In this document: in pieces, positions 53,327 through 63,743 of the stretch | How positions within the stretch are numbered: position 1 is the first letter of the stretch | Layout: the number at the start of each line of letters is the position of its first letter | Assembly: GCA_026770025.1 (NCBI GenBank) | Contig: JAMXDE010000010.1 | Location: 1,550,001-1,614,000, forward strand | DNA: 64,000 nucleotides | From: Craspedostauros australis | Taxonomy: Eukaryota; Bacillariophyta; Bacillariophyceae; Mastogloiales; Achnanthaceae | Direction of reading: 5' to 3' | Program-made: the position numbers and the translations under genes | The notes under the pieces: generated by a model | The model's input: the letters and a program-made list of their open reading frames with translations, nothing else | Told to the model about the DNA's origin: nothing | Database searches by the model: none

Positions 53327-56300
53327 TCATTCGAATGTTCTCGATGTGTCAAGGTACGACTTCTCATGTTCACGTTGCAAGTCGGCCTTGATGTTCTTGG
53401 TGAATCCGTCGCTTGTGTTCTGCTCGGATTTGACGAAAATGATTTCGATGGTTTTGTTGATTACCATGTTCCTCACGTAGTGATGGCGCACGTCGATGTG
53501 CCGCGATCGTTGGGATGTTGATGGGTTCTTGGCGATGAAGATCGCCCCGATGTTGTCCACGCGGACCTTGATCGGTGTCTTCACTGGGACGCCCACACTT
53601 TCGAGTAGCTGCATGACGAAGAAGATCTCCTTTGCCGCTTCGGAAAGGGCAACGTATTCTGCTTCGGATGAGCTGAGTGTGACGGCCTTCTGTGCCTTGG
53701 ATCGCCAAAGGATTGGTACCTTGCACAGGTATAGGATGAATCCCCCTACGCTGATTCTTGTATTCTTGTCTCCTGCATATTCGCTATCGCAGAAGAGCTC
53801 CATGTCCCAGCCGTCGTCATCTGGACGCGCTGGATGGATCTTCAATCCATAGTCCTTTGTATCGATCACATACTTGATGATCCGATACATCTCCTTCATT
53901 GCAGCCTTGGTGGGCCCGATCAATACCTTGGAGAGTTCCCTCACAGGGTTCGCGATATCCGGTCGCGAGTGCTTGATGAGGAAGAGTAGCATACCGACGC
54001 CTCGGCGGTATTCGGCATGTTCTTCCGGTCCGACCTTCTGCAGTCCGTTGTCTTCGGATGGTCGTACGATGATTTGACCCGGGGTTCCCGGTGTCCCATA
54101 ACGTTGCATCTTCTCAACCTTGGCTCCGAACTCTTCGATGAGGTGTCGGATGAGATGTGGTTGACGCAATGTTGCTCTAGTCTTGTCATGGTTCAATTCG
54201 ATGTTGCAGCTGAGGTAGTCTCCGAGTCCGCGCTCGATTGTTACCTTGAATTTGCTGCCTTGGATGTCCTTCAGGAATGTCTCCAGTGCCTTGGAGTCTC
54301 CGCAACAGAAGCAATCGTCCACGTAGATGGCCACGATCATGCTTCCTTCGTTCGTCTTCCTGTAGAACAGGCACGGGTCTGCTGCGCTCTGTTCGAAGTT
54401 GATATTCTTGAGGGTCGATACCAACATTTTGAACCATTGCCTGGCGCTCTGCACAAGTCCGTAGATTGGCTTGTGTAGGGTCAGGGCTTCGTCTGGTTGA
54501 TGATCCATCCCGTTGGGACAGTTCATGTAGATCTCCTCGTCGAGGTCTCCATGTAGGAATGCCGTTACGACATCGACGAGTGCGCAGTCCATCTTCTTGA
54601 TTAGCATGATCACCATCATGACCCGATAGGTCACGTCATGGATGACGGGTGAGTAATGCTCTTGGAAGTCTACTCCTGCAACTTGTGAATAGCCACATGC
54701 AACGAGCCGTGCTCGATGTGTGCCGTCACGCTTCAGCTTGAAGACCCATTTGCACTTGCAGCATCTGCGGCCGCGTGGGATGGCGTCTCGTTTGATCTTG
54801 CTATACACCTTGCGTGTATCCATGGAGTCGAACTCCTTCTTGATGGCTGCTCGATATCCCTTCCGATGGATAGGATCTGGGTGATTGAAGGCTCCGTCGA
54901 ACGTTGTAGGTTCGATGTGCTTCTCTGGTTCCTTGTTCTCGTCCTGCATCGACAATCCGATGTCGATCGCTGGTGATTCGGTAATGATTGCATTCATTCC
55001 GTATAGTCCTGTTGTGCTATGATGAGTGATCTCGATCTCTTCATTTTCGTCTTCGATTTCTTCATCATCTGTAGTTTCGTTGTTGGAATCGTCGATCATC
55101 TCGTCGCTGAGTTCGTCACTTTCCTCATTGGATGATGGATCACTCTCATAGCCTTCTTCCTTTCGACCTCGTTCGTTGAAGTCTTCGAGCTCGCGCAGAG
55201 CTCTGGGAATACTCTTCCCTGCGGTTGGCTTGGGATTAGCTTCTCCCTTCCTGCCTCGTGCTTCGTGACGTCGGATCCTCTCCTTTCTAGCTATGTCACG
55301 CTTGTTTGGTTTGCTTGGTGGAGATCTAGATGGTGTGTCATGTGTAGACCTTGCTGGTGTGTTCGGAGGAGTGACACCTGTCTCGTCATCGGCTTCGTCG
55401 CCGGAGGGTAGGATTTCGTCATCCTCATGATTGGATTCGTTCCGATCTTCCTCGTCATTCTGGATTAGTTGAGTCACTACTCCGTCGTCCTCATTATCCT
55501 CGTCATCATTGTCTGATAGGATGTAGTACCTGTTGCTGTCAGCGAAAGATACTCTCTTCGCTTCCGATGTTTGACGCGTTGCCGTTCTTGGCGTTGCTCC
55601 CTTCCGTCCGATGGTTGTGAAGCCGTCTGCGTCCGTTGTTCCTGTTTCGTTGGATATGTTCGGTGCTGGTGCCCAGCCACGGAACTGTCCGTATGATTGG
55701 TTGAGCCACTTGATGTCCCGTGAACAGATGAGTGACTTGGTCGATGGTCTATACATGTTGTAGACTCCTGATGCATGTTGGTGTGCATATCCGATGAATA
55801 CCATCTCTTCTCCTCTGTTCTTGAGTTTCGCGGTAATCCCGCCGTAGGTAGTCTTCACAACACCCACCTCTCCAAATGTGCGGAGCGCGTCCGCATATGG
55901 TGGATCGTTGCCGAAGAATTGTTGATGTGGTGACTCTCTCTGGTTCTTCGCTACGGTGATGTTGGCGATGGCGGTGGCAGTGCTAGCAGCTGCTGCCCAC
56001 AGGCCATGCCTATACTCTTCATCGAGCTGTGCTCCGTTGAGCATGGAGCGAATCTTGGTGTAGAGGTACGCGAACTTGCGTTCCACTCTTCCGTTCTGTT
56101 GCGGCGTGTTCGATGCCGTGTATTCGAATTTCACGTTGAGTCCTGCATCGATGAGAATATCCTCCGTGGATTTGTTCTCTCCGCTGTTGTCACCTCGGAA
56201 GATGATCTGTTGGTCACCAGTCTGTGACTTGATCGTCTGGATGAATCGTTTGATGTATCCTGGTTGATCACTCTTGTTCTTGAGAAAGAAACTCCAGCAG

Positions 56301-59300
56301 TGATCCGTGCAGTCGTCCACGATCAGGGTCCAGTAGCGTTTATCTCCGAAGCTTATGTGTTTAGTGTAACTAATGTCAATGAAGAACCGTTCGCCGCGGC
56401 GAGTAGCTCTTGGAATAGTTGCCTTCGGAATATTCTTCACTCTTGCGTTCGCGACCGCGCAGTCACGACACACCGGCATCTCGCCGATGATTTTCCATCC
56501 GTACTGAGCGGCCGTCCGCTTCATGGTCTCGAGTGGCGCGTGGCCGAGCATTCGGTGCAGGTTCACCGCGCTGATTTCCTTGGATGGATTCTTGACGATG
56601 GCTGTGCAAGCCTTGTCGTCGTCTGTTGGCATGATGGGATGCATCTGCACTCCCGTGATGAACCCGTTGGATGTGGGGAAGACTCGGTCGAATACGATCT
56701 TCATTCCGGATCCGTTGATGATGTCCATCAGAATGCCGTTGTTACCAAGCTGGTAACCGTTGTACAGAGCCTTGTTCGTGGAGAAAAGGTTCACCACCAT
56801 TTTTGGTGTGTACTTCACGTCATCGAGCCGGATGATGTGGCCAGTGTTGTCTCGCTGCTTGACCTTCAAGCGAATGGATCCCATTTTGGGAGAGTCCAGT
56901 TTCGTGCTGTCTCCCACTTGGACGAAGGACTTGATGTGCCGCACGTTGAAGAGAGCGGCATCCGAGTTGACGATGTGACACGAAGCTCCGCTGTCGGCGA
57001 GCCAGGTGTCCTTGTTGACCTTGTCCTTGTACTTGGTGCTCAGCTCGTGGAGTTGCTCCACAGCTGCCGCAGCTATCTCGTCGTTGAAGCTGCCGTCATC
57101 ATCGTCTTCGTGGACTCCATCTTCGTTGTATGGAGGATGATGATCTCCGTCATCCATGTCATCGGGTAGTTGCGCGTAGTCCGATGGAATCGTACTGTTC
57201 CGATGAGATCCTGTGGCTGGATCGTATGGATGGACCCGTGGACGTTCGCGTAAGAGCACGCGCATACATCCTCCAAGGATGTAATGAAGATCCGTCTCTG
57301 GGATTGTCTCTGTCTCGGCTGCTTCCAGTATGCGATTGATCACAACTGAATTGGCGAGAATCTCTTCAATTGATCTGAAGTTCTCGGATAGGATGGATCC
57401 CATCATGTTGACCCATATCGGTCTGAGCACTCCTTGTGCAACTCCTGGGAACAGGCTCACTCCTGCTTCCATCACTGCATCGAATATGAGTTGCTTCTGG
57501 ATTACCAATGCTGTCTCTGTTGCATATGGGACGGTGTCATGACGATGGAGATAGTTGGACCTGTTGGGATCATCGATTGGTGGGAAGTCAATATTCCCTG
57601 GGTACACGACACGCTCGTTTGGATTGAAGCTGTCGTCTGGATGATTGCCGTCCTCGGATTCGTCGCTGTCATCCTCATCGAAGATGCCCGATCTGTTGTT
57701 CCCCGCTACTGGAGGAGGAGGCGCCGCGCCGCGGTCCGCCTCATTGTCTTCGTCTGCGCCGTCCTCGTCGGCGTCGTCGTCGTTATCGCTCATGGCCTCT
57801 TCGATGTCGCTATCGTTGGCCTCGTCGTCCATCTCAGCTTCGTCGCCGTATGAACCGATCAGGTCGTGCGCGTTGAAGCAGCATTCGTAGCTCACTTCGC
57901 GTCTTGGATCCACCTCGTGGATGATTGGCTCCTCGCTGAGCCACTCCGGGATGATCTCATCATCCTGTACTTCGTCGTCACTCCCGACGTACTCGAAGTT
58001 ATCGAAGAAGGAGTCTTCGATGTAGTCGTCGGACACCAACATGCAGAGCGGCATGTCCTTTGCAGAGAGTACCATCTCGTGCCCGCTCTTGTCGTGTCCT
58101 TCCGTAGCCGCGTTGGCTTGTTCGTTGTTCTTCTTCTCGTTGAACTTCTTCTTTCGACATTCCGCCTCGCGATGTCCGAAGATGCCGCAGTAGTTGCACT
58201 TGCCCTTGAAGCCGCTTCCCTTGTTGCGCTTTCCGTTCATCTTGTTGTTGTTGTTGTTGTTTTTCTTGTTGTTCGGTTTCTTGCGTTCTGGGCAATCGGC
58301 GGATCTATGGCCATACACGCCACAGTTGTGACAAGTACCCTTGAAGTTACCGGTGCTTGTGAAGCCGGTGTCGTTGCTCTTCGTGTTGCTGTCTTGGAAG
58401 TCGTCGACGTATGCCTTGCCTCCTCTGTGGGTGGCGTATGCAGTACGGAGTACTCCTCTGATCGCGTTGATGGTAACCAGTTCCGGATTGAACGTGAGTT
58501 GGTGTTGGAAGTTCACGACGTGGGTTTTGTATTCCACGCTCACCGTGCTGAGGATTTGCATGATCATTTCCTCGTCTGTGATCTCGTACTTGACATCGTG
58601 GAGACGCGATCGTAGACTCTCGAGTTGCGTGATGTAGATGTCGGGGTCCGTGTCTCTCTTCATCTTTTCGTTGTTGAATTGACGCTTGAGTTTGATCTTC
58701 GTTACTGCGTCGGATGGTCGGAACTTCTCCGCGAGAACGTTCCACGCTCCGTGTGCGTCTCCTTCAGGGTAGTCGACGGAGATGCATTGGTTGATGTACT
58801 GGATGGCTTGCTTGCCCTTTCCTTTCTCTGCATCCATCATGAGGATCAGATCGCTGAAGCAATCGCATCCCAGCTCGTAGATCTCCTCCATCGCTTCCTT
58901 GTCTTCATCGGCGGCTGCCGCGATCTCGCTCACTGTTGGCACCTTGGTCTTGCCCAACATCACGTCTCTCGTCTTCTGTGCACGAGCGTATGCCTTCGCT
59001 TGGGACTCCCATGCGCTGTAGTCTTCCTGTTCACCGCTGAACATCGGCGCCTTGATGCGTCGCTTGTTCACGTTGGCTGATGTCGCCATGTTGATTCGTT
59101 GTTTCGTCGTTGGTGCGCTCGCGCCCTTGATTTCCGTCTGTTTCTGTGTTGTCGATTCTTCGATTTTCGCCTGTTGTTGCGCGGAGATTGTTTTCGTCAC
59201 AAATTCTCCTCCTGGTGGTGTCTCACTTTTCCCACCCTGTTTGGCTGTGCGAATGCTCTTCGTCACACCAGTCTCCTCTTGCTTGATCGCCTTGAGAATC

Positions 59301-59494
59301 CTCTTCTCCTTACGATGTAGTCTTGCAGACCGTTCTTCTTCGGTCTCGTCGATCGCGCTTGCGTCTGCGCTTGATAGGACAGTAGCCGCGGCTGCTTCCT
59401 TCTCTTTTCGTGGTGGAGTCTCACTCGCACCTTCTTCTCTCTTGATAGTCGGATCGGACAGAGGGATGTCTTTCAATTCCTCTTCCTCGCTCAT
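53327..59494 (-). CDS. Gag-Pol polyprotein of the second-family copia
   Basis: 2055 residues in one frame. Two CCHC knuckles near residues 386-400 (CHNCGVYGHRSADC) and 428-442 (CNYCGIFGHREAEC) should bind element RNA. A 390-residue acidic linker rich in Asp/Glu/Asn separates them from the protease motif LADSGASCH near 833, much longer than usual. Integrase follows, with its zinc motif (H...H...CRDC) and DDE residues in FFIDIS, RGDNSGEN and NGRVERKF; then a second acidic linker; then reverse transcriptase with YVDD near 1722; then RNase H (LFCDSEYAGD, SSSEAEYVAL). All catalytic motifs are present, so the element looks autonomous. Confidence 0.96.
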   Translation of the reverse strand: MSEEEELKDIPLSDPTIKREEGASETPPRKEKEAAAATVLSSADASAIDETEEERSARLHRKEKRILKAIKQEETGVTKSIRTAKQGGKSETPPGGEFVTKTISAQQQAKIEESTTQKQTEIKGASAPTTKQRINMATSANVNKRRIKAPMFSGEQEDYSAWESQAKAYARAQKTRDVMLGKTKVPTVSEIAAAADEDKEAMEEIYELGCDCFSDLILMMDAEKGKGKQAIQYINQCISVDYPEGDAHGAWNVLAEKFRPSDAVTKIKLKRQFNNEKMKRDTDPDIYITQLESLRSRLHDVKYEITDEEMIMQILSTVSVEYKTHVVNFQHQLTFNPELVTINAIRGVLRTAYATHRGGKAYVDDFQDSNTKSNDTGFTSTGNFKGTCHNCGVYGHRSADCPERKKPNNKKNNNNNNKMNGKRNKGSGFKGKCNYCGIFGHREAECRKKKFNEKKNNEQANAATEGHDKSGHEMVLSAKDMPLCMLVSDDYIEDSFFDNFEYVGSDDEVQDDEIIPEWLSEEPIIHEVDPRREVSYECCFNAHDLIGSYGDEAEMDDEANDSDIEEAMSDNDDDADEDGADEDNEADRGAAPPPPVAGNNRSGIFDEDDSDESEDGNHPDDSFNPNERVVYPGNIDFPPIDDPNRSNYLHRHDTVPYATETALVIQKQLIFDAVMEAGVSLFPGVAQGVLRPIWVNMMGSILSENFRSIEEILANSVVINRILEAAETETIPETDLHYILGGCMRVLLRERPRVHPYDPATGSHRNSTIPSDYAQLPDDMDDGDHHPPYNEDGVHEDDDDGSFNDEIAAAAVEQLHELSTKYKDKVNKDTWLADSGASCHIVNSDAALFNVRHIKSFVQVGDSTKLDSPKMGSIRLKVKQRDNTGHIIRLDDVKYTPKMVVNLFSTNKALYNGYQLGNNGILMDIINGSGMKIVFDRVFPTSNGFITGVQMHPIMPTDDDKACTAIVKNPSKEISAVNLHRMLGHAPLETMKRTAAQYGWKIIGEMPVCRDCAVANARVKNIPKATIPRATRRGERFFIDISYTKHISFGDKRYWTLIVDDCTDHCWSFFLKNKSDQPGYIKRFIQTIKSQTGDQQIIFRGDNSGENKSTEDILIDAGLNVKFEYTASNTPQQNGRVERKFAYLYTKIRSMLNGAQLDEEYRHGLWAAAASTATAIANITVAKNQRESPHQQFFGNDPPYADALRTFGEVGVVKTTYGGITAKLKNRGEEMVFIGYAHQHASGVYNMYRPSTKSLICSRDIKWLNQSYGQFRGWAPAPNISNETGTTDADGFTTIGRKGATPRTATRQTSEAKRVSFADSNRYYILSDNDDEDNEDDGVVTQLIQNDEEDRNESNHEDDEILPSGDEADDETGVTPPNTPARSTHDTPSRSPPSKPNKRDIARKERIRRHEARGRKGEANPKPTAGKSIPRALRELEDFNERGRKEEGYESDPSSNEESDELSDEMIDDSNNETTDDEEIEDENEEIEITHHSTTGLYGMNAIITESPAIDIGLSMQDENKEPEKHIEPTTFDGAFNHPDPIHRKGYRAAIKKEFDSMDTRKVYSKIKRDAIPRGRRCCKCKWVFKLKRDGTHRARLVACGYSQVAGVDFQEHYSPVIHDVTYRVMMVIMLIKKMDCALVDVVTAFLHGDLDEEIYMNCPNGMDHQPDEALTLHKPIYGLVQSARQWFKMLVSTLKNINFEQSAADPCLFYRKTNEGSMIVAIYVDDCFCCGDSKALETFLKDIQGSKFKVTIERGLGDYLSCNIELNHDKTRATLRQPHLIRHLIEEFGAKVEKMQRYGTPGTPGQIIVRPSEDNGLQKVGPEEHAEYRRGVGMLLFLIKHSRPDIANPVRELSKVLIGPTKAAMKEMYRIIKYVIDTKDYGLKIHPARPDDDGWDMELFCDSEYAGDKNTRISVGGFILYLCKVPILWRSKAQKAVTLSSSEAEYVALSEAAKEIFFVMQLLESVGVPVKTPIKVRVDNIGAIFIAKNPSTSQRSRHIDVRHHYVRNMVINKTIEIIFVKSEQNTSDGFTKNIKADLQREHEKSYLDTSRTFE

Positions 59495-59576
59495 TCAGCC
59501 TGCTGCTCTTGAATGATGTTCGTCTTCCTCGCACGATACGATTCGCGGGCTCGCCCTGATCTATCGTTTATAAACG

Positions 59577-60371
59577 TGTTGGCAAGTTCCGCTCACGGTA
59601 ACCTACGATCGTGGAAGATGGTATTGGTTGATAGTCGTTCGTTTGCTATTTCATTACGTTGGCACTCCGATACTCTCGGTGTCTGTTCGTTCTCTTGCCC
59701 GATGCTCTCGGCGCTTCAATCTGTTTCGTAGATTCGGTCTCCGACTATGAGTCGGTACGCGAGATCCTCTCTCGCTCCTCTCTGTATTCTCTCTCTCTCT
59801 CTCTCTCAACATCGTGTGCTCGTGCTACACGATCCTCCGTGTTTGATGCGTGCTCCGCATCCGACACTCCGTTCATTCAGTACTGGCTTCTACTCCATGA
59901 GTACTTACCATTTGAAGTTCACCTTCAGTATCCATGATCTTCATGAGTCATCGTATCTTCGCCTCCTGCTCTAACTTGGAGACAGCTGTCGACGTGGTGA
60001 CATGTTGACATCCTGTTGACGTCAGTAGGCGTCCTTCTGCTCTCCAGATGTCACGTTCCATTGGTGATGCAGTAGTCTGTCAGATGATATCGTCATCTGA
60101 GGTTTAGTTGGGAAGTACCTCGAGATTCTCTTGGTACCATTGATGCATGGACGGACGATTTTCTGATTCTTCCAGAAATCGTTATTTGCAAATTTCCTCC
60201 AGAAATCTTGCCCCTTTTTGTGTGTTCCATTTCCCCTGTAATTCTGACAAATCACAGCATACTATCGACACGAGTATAGTTATACCGTCCAAGTGCGTAT
60301 GAGAGAATAGCGGGTGAACGATGCACATATACACGTACATCTTGATATATACTCACATGTACATCTCGACA
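59577..60371 (-). repeat. Second-family copia, 5' LTR
   Basis: 795 bp, three apparent differences from the 3' LTR. Directly inside it, the minus strand reads CGTTTATAAACGATAGA, the likely primer-binding site, which differs from that of the CoDi-like family. Confidence 0.94.
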
Positions 60372-61512
60372 CACACCAGCACCCACACCAGCACCCACAC
60401 CAGCACCGGCACTGGCAACAGCGCCAGCCCCAGCCCTGGCACCAGTACCAGTACCAGCACCAGTACGAGCACCTACGATTGACATGACAGACATCCACTC
60501 TGTCATGTCAGAGGCAACTTCTATTCTGCAGTCAGAGCTGGAAGTGCAAGAAATCCGACTTGCGGCTGCAGAGGCGAAGCTGGCGCTCCATCGACAGGAA
60601 CGACGAGAGAAGAGGCTCCGCGAAACAGGAGGCCAACCAAGCTCCCCATGGAAGAGACCTTTCCTCCACTATGGTTCGTTGATCAAAATTTTGGACAATT
60701 CTGCTGATGGCAATCACCATCACAGCCGAGCAATCGACTATGAGGATTTGACGCTTGATGGGGAGCTGGGAAACGTTCCCCTCCTATCTCAGATCATCCC
60801 AACCGCGGGCACACCTACTGCAGGAGGAGCAAGAGCATCCAACATGCCACCTCCGCCAGCACGAGGAGCAGGAGCATCCAATATGTCACCTCCTCCACCA
60901 CCACTGATCACAACTGGAGCGGCAGCAGGAGGAGGCCGAGTTTCTGGAAACGCGCCACCACCACCACCAGCAACCACAGCAGCAGCAGGAGGAGGACAAG
61001 TTTCCGGAATCACACCACCACCACCAGCAGCAACCATAGCAGGAGCAGCAGGAGGACGAGTTTCCGGAATCACACCGGCAACCACAGCAGGAGCAGGAGC
61101 ATCCAATATGCTACCTCCTCCACCACCACCACCAGCAACCACAGCAGCAGCAGGAGGAGACCAAGTTTCTGGAAGCACACCATCACCACCAGCAGCAGCA
61201 ACCACAGCAGCAGCAGGAGTATCCAATATGCCACCTCCACCACCACCACTGATCACAACTGGAGCGGCAGCAGGAGGAGGCCGAGTTTCTGGAAATACAC
61301 CAGCAGGAGCAACAATCACGGAAGAGACAGAATTGGGGCGAGCAGAGAAAGTCGATGGAGAAGTCACTACCATGCATGAGGGCACCGATGGGATTGCTCC
61401 AAATGTACTGGGAGATACCAATGACAACACAGAAAGCCATGGAGAAACTTCAACAGTGCCAACATCAGGATCAGGTGCACAGGCTAATCACAGTAGCAAC
61501 AGCAGCAGTTGA
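60372..61512 (+). pseudogene. 3' part of the host gene broken by two retrotransposons
   Basis: It continues the 12-bp repeat and the same reading frame as 44032-45280: Pro/Ala/Thr/Val codons, then a coiled-coil-like segment (SILQSELEVQEIRLAAAEAK and HRQERREKRLRE), then a long Pro/Gly/Ala repeat region (PPPPPP, AAAGGGRVSGN) and an end rich in Thr/Asn/Ser. With one copy of each target duplication removed, exon lengths 217 + 1249 + 39 + 1135 total 2640 nt, exactly 880 codons including the stop. An ATG at 60484 could start a 342-residue product on its own. Downstream bases 61503-61640 look coding in another frame, so the ancestral end may lie further on. Confidence 0.72.
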
Positions 61513-63743
61513 AAGCCGAATCATCAGGTGAACACGAAAACGGAAGCAGCAGTACTGGCACCCCAATCGCAGGAGGTGAGGAAAGCACAACAAGCAAACA
61601 GCATCTCATACACCTCAGGGAGGAAAGGGCGATGCCATGAAAACACCATGTGGAAGACAGAGAGGACCCCAGCCTGGCACAGTTGCATGGGCACCATGGA
61701 AATTAATAGGAATATTACCGAACAATGTGCGAGTTTGTGTCGCACTACCAACTTTAGCAATCAATTCAGAACAAATCGAAAATCCTGTGTTTTCTTCAAA
61801 AGTTTGAAAGAAGAAGAGGCATATTCTGTGCAACAACGACATTTTAGCATCCCTTGTAGCTTCCCACTGTGTCGTCTACTGTGTACATTGTTCTACTTTG
61901 GGTGTAGAATAAGCTAAATGTCCAAAACAAGGCATATTGACGGATAACTTTGGCACACTTTGTTTGGTTTACGCAAATTTAGTGAAGTTTCCATACTTCG
62001 GATAACCCTCGATTTTCCGTTCTCCCCCCCCCCCCCCCCCCCCCTAGAGCAGAGATGGAAAAAGAGCACTCAGAGCATGGGCACTTGTGTTTCCAATTTC
62101 CTGTCTTCACATTTGATTCCATTCCATCCCATTTTGTTGCTTTGGATTGCATCGGATCGGCAACCAGCTTCTTCTGTCCGCCTGATCTTGTGAGTAAAAG
62201 AGTGGATTCCAGGGAGAAATGGTTGCCAGTACCTCTTTTTCTACCTTGACCTTTATCATGTCTCTGTGAGCGTCGATGCAATGCTATGCGATGAGATGTC
62301 TCCCTGAGGCACAACCTACCCTCTTCGTACCGATTTTCCGATCATCGTCTTCATCATGTTCCGGAAAGTTGGAACATGGGAAGTGATCAGACGAACAGCT
62401 CCAAACAAGTTCTGGGACTCTTCGGAGAGCAGAGCCCTGCACATAGCTCGTACGCTGCGATCATGACCAATGCTCACAAAGCAGATCTTTCTCCAACTCG
62501 CCCCTCTGCCCTCACAGAGGCACTTCTATACCTCAACGCCGTTGTTGGCCTGACCGCTCCATCCACCTCCACGTGAACGGAAAGAAAGGGACAGAAATGA
62601 AACAGAGCAGTCCAAACATTCCGTTGAGATCGAAGATGGAGAAGAAAAACGAGAAGATGATAAAGTCCCCTCGCACAGATTCGCCCCGTGCAGCTATGAA
62701 AGCCGATGATGACTTTCTCCCTTGTAGAATGGTCGCAACGTATTCATGGCATCTTCATGATTGAAGTCCGAGAGGCAATGTGTAAAAGGAGCACGCAGAG
62801 AACCAATGGAGTGCCCAAGAGTGGTCTACGCTGCGACCGATGCTCTGCGCATTGTTTGTTGGACCACATCACGAATGGGATGTAGGAGCATCGCAATCCC
62901 ACAAACATGATTCGCAACAGCAAGCGGTTCCTTGGGTTTGTTCTGGAAGCGCGAAGACACTCAGTTCATCTCCCAGGGGCGCCCACGCAGAACGTTGCTG
63001 GACACCCCTGCCAGGCTCCGCGCTTGAACTGTCCTGTCCTGGTGACAGACGATCGACCAGTATGGTACCGTCCATTCTCATCGTACGCAATCTATCGAGA
63101 TTAGAGTCCAAGCGCAAGTGATCGCAGTGTCAACTCTTCTGGACCAGTATGACAGCCGCGTTCATGCCTGACATCTCATGCAAGTACGTGGAGTGTGCCG
63201 ATAGCACGAGCAGATCATATGCCATGGTTGAACATCAGAGCCCGATACTCTGCGACCTACAGATCTTTTCCTCCAATCTTCCTGGGTGTGAGAGGTGTTC
63301 ATTGCGCGATACCACTCTGTCGGACGCTGCTCGTTCGGTACGGCATTCTGTCCACCTACTCTACCGCGTGTGAAGGCAATGCGCTCGTGCTGTACCCATT
63401 CCTCGTGGATCCTTGTGCTCGTCGTTGTCGTGTGAAGACAGCTTTGCACGCACCAAGACAATGAGAGACTCTGGTCTCTTCTTCATGTTCTGTGGCCGAA
63501 CATGCATGATGATCATTGTTCCACCGATGAAATACGCTACCATCCTTTTGTCCGATTTGCTAAACACGAGGAGACAGATGATTGCAAGTCTGGAATCTTC
63601 GCGCTCTCCACCAAGAACGCAAGAATCAATCCACACAACAGCTCTCCATCCATAGAACCCTTGGAGTGGAGCACTCTACCGCTCTCTCTCTCTAGATTGA
63701 ATTGTTACTCTATCTTGAACCCTTCTACCTGGACAGAAACAGG
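61513..63743. other. Stretch with possible decayed coding remnants
   Basis: From 61503 to 61640 a frame shifted from the host gene reads LKAESSGEHENGSSSTGTP-like text, and from 61637 a third frame reads GTVAWAPWKLIGILPNN before a TGA. These could be frameshifted remains of the host gene or further exons; I cannot decide. From about 62060 to 63743 I see only short frames without motifs. No RNA gene is visible. Confidence 0.4.
62024..62044. repeat. Poly-C tract of 21 bases
   Basis: An uninterrupted run of C after TTCCGTTCT and before TAGAGC. Such a run is slippage-prone in sequencing and replication, and its exact length should not be trusted. Confidence 0.9.

Larger units (their letters stand above)
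52512..60371 (-). mobile_element. Full-length Ty1/copia retrotransposon of a second family
   Basis: 7860 bp on the minus strand with 795-bp LTRs at 52512-53306 (3') and 59577-60371 (5'), canonical TG...CA ends (TGTCGAG...CCAACA), and a 6-bp duplication CACACC (52506-52511 and 60372-60377; its exact length is uncertain because the host DNA is repetitive). I see three differences between the LTRs (52618, around 52947, around 53186), about 0.4 per cent, so it is somewhat older than the two CoDi-like copies. Internal order: Gag with two zinc knuckles, protease, integrase, reverse transcriptase, RNase H. Confidence 0.96.

Noticed and set aside
52512..60371. Second-family copia nested inside copia copy 2
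   Set aside because: The two elements are adjacent and not nested: copy 2 ends with its own LTR and target duplication at 52472, before the next element begins.
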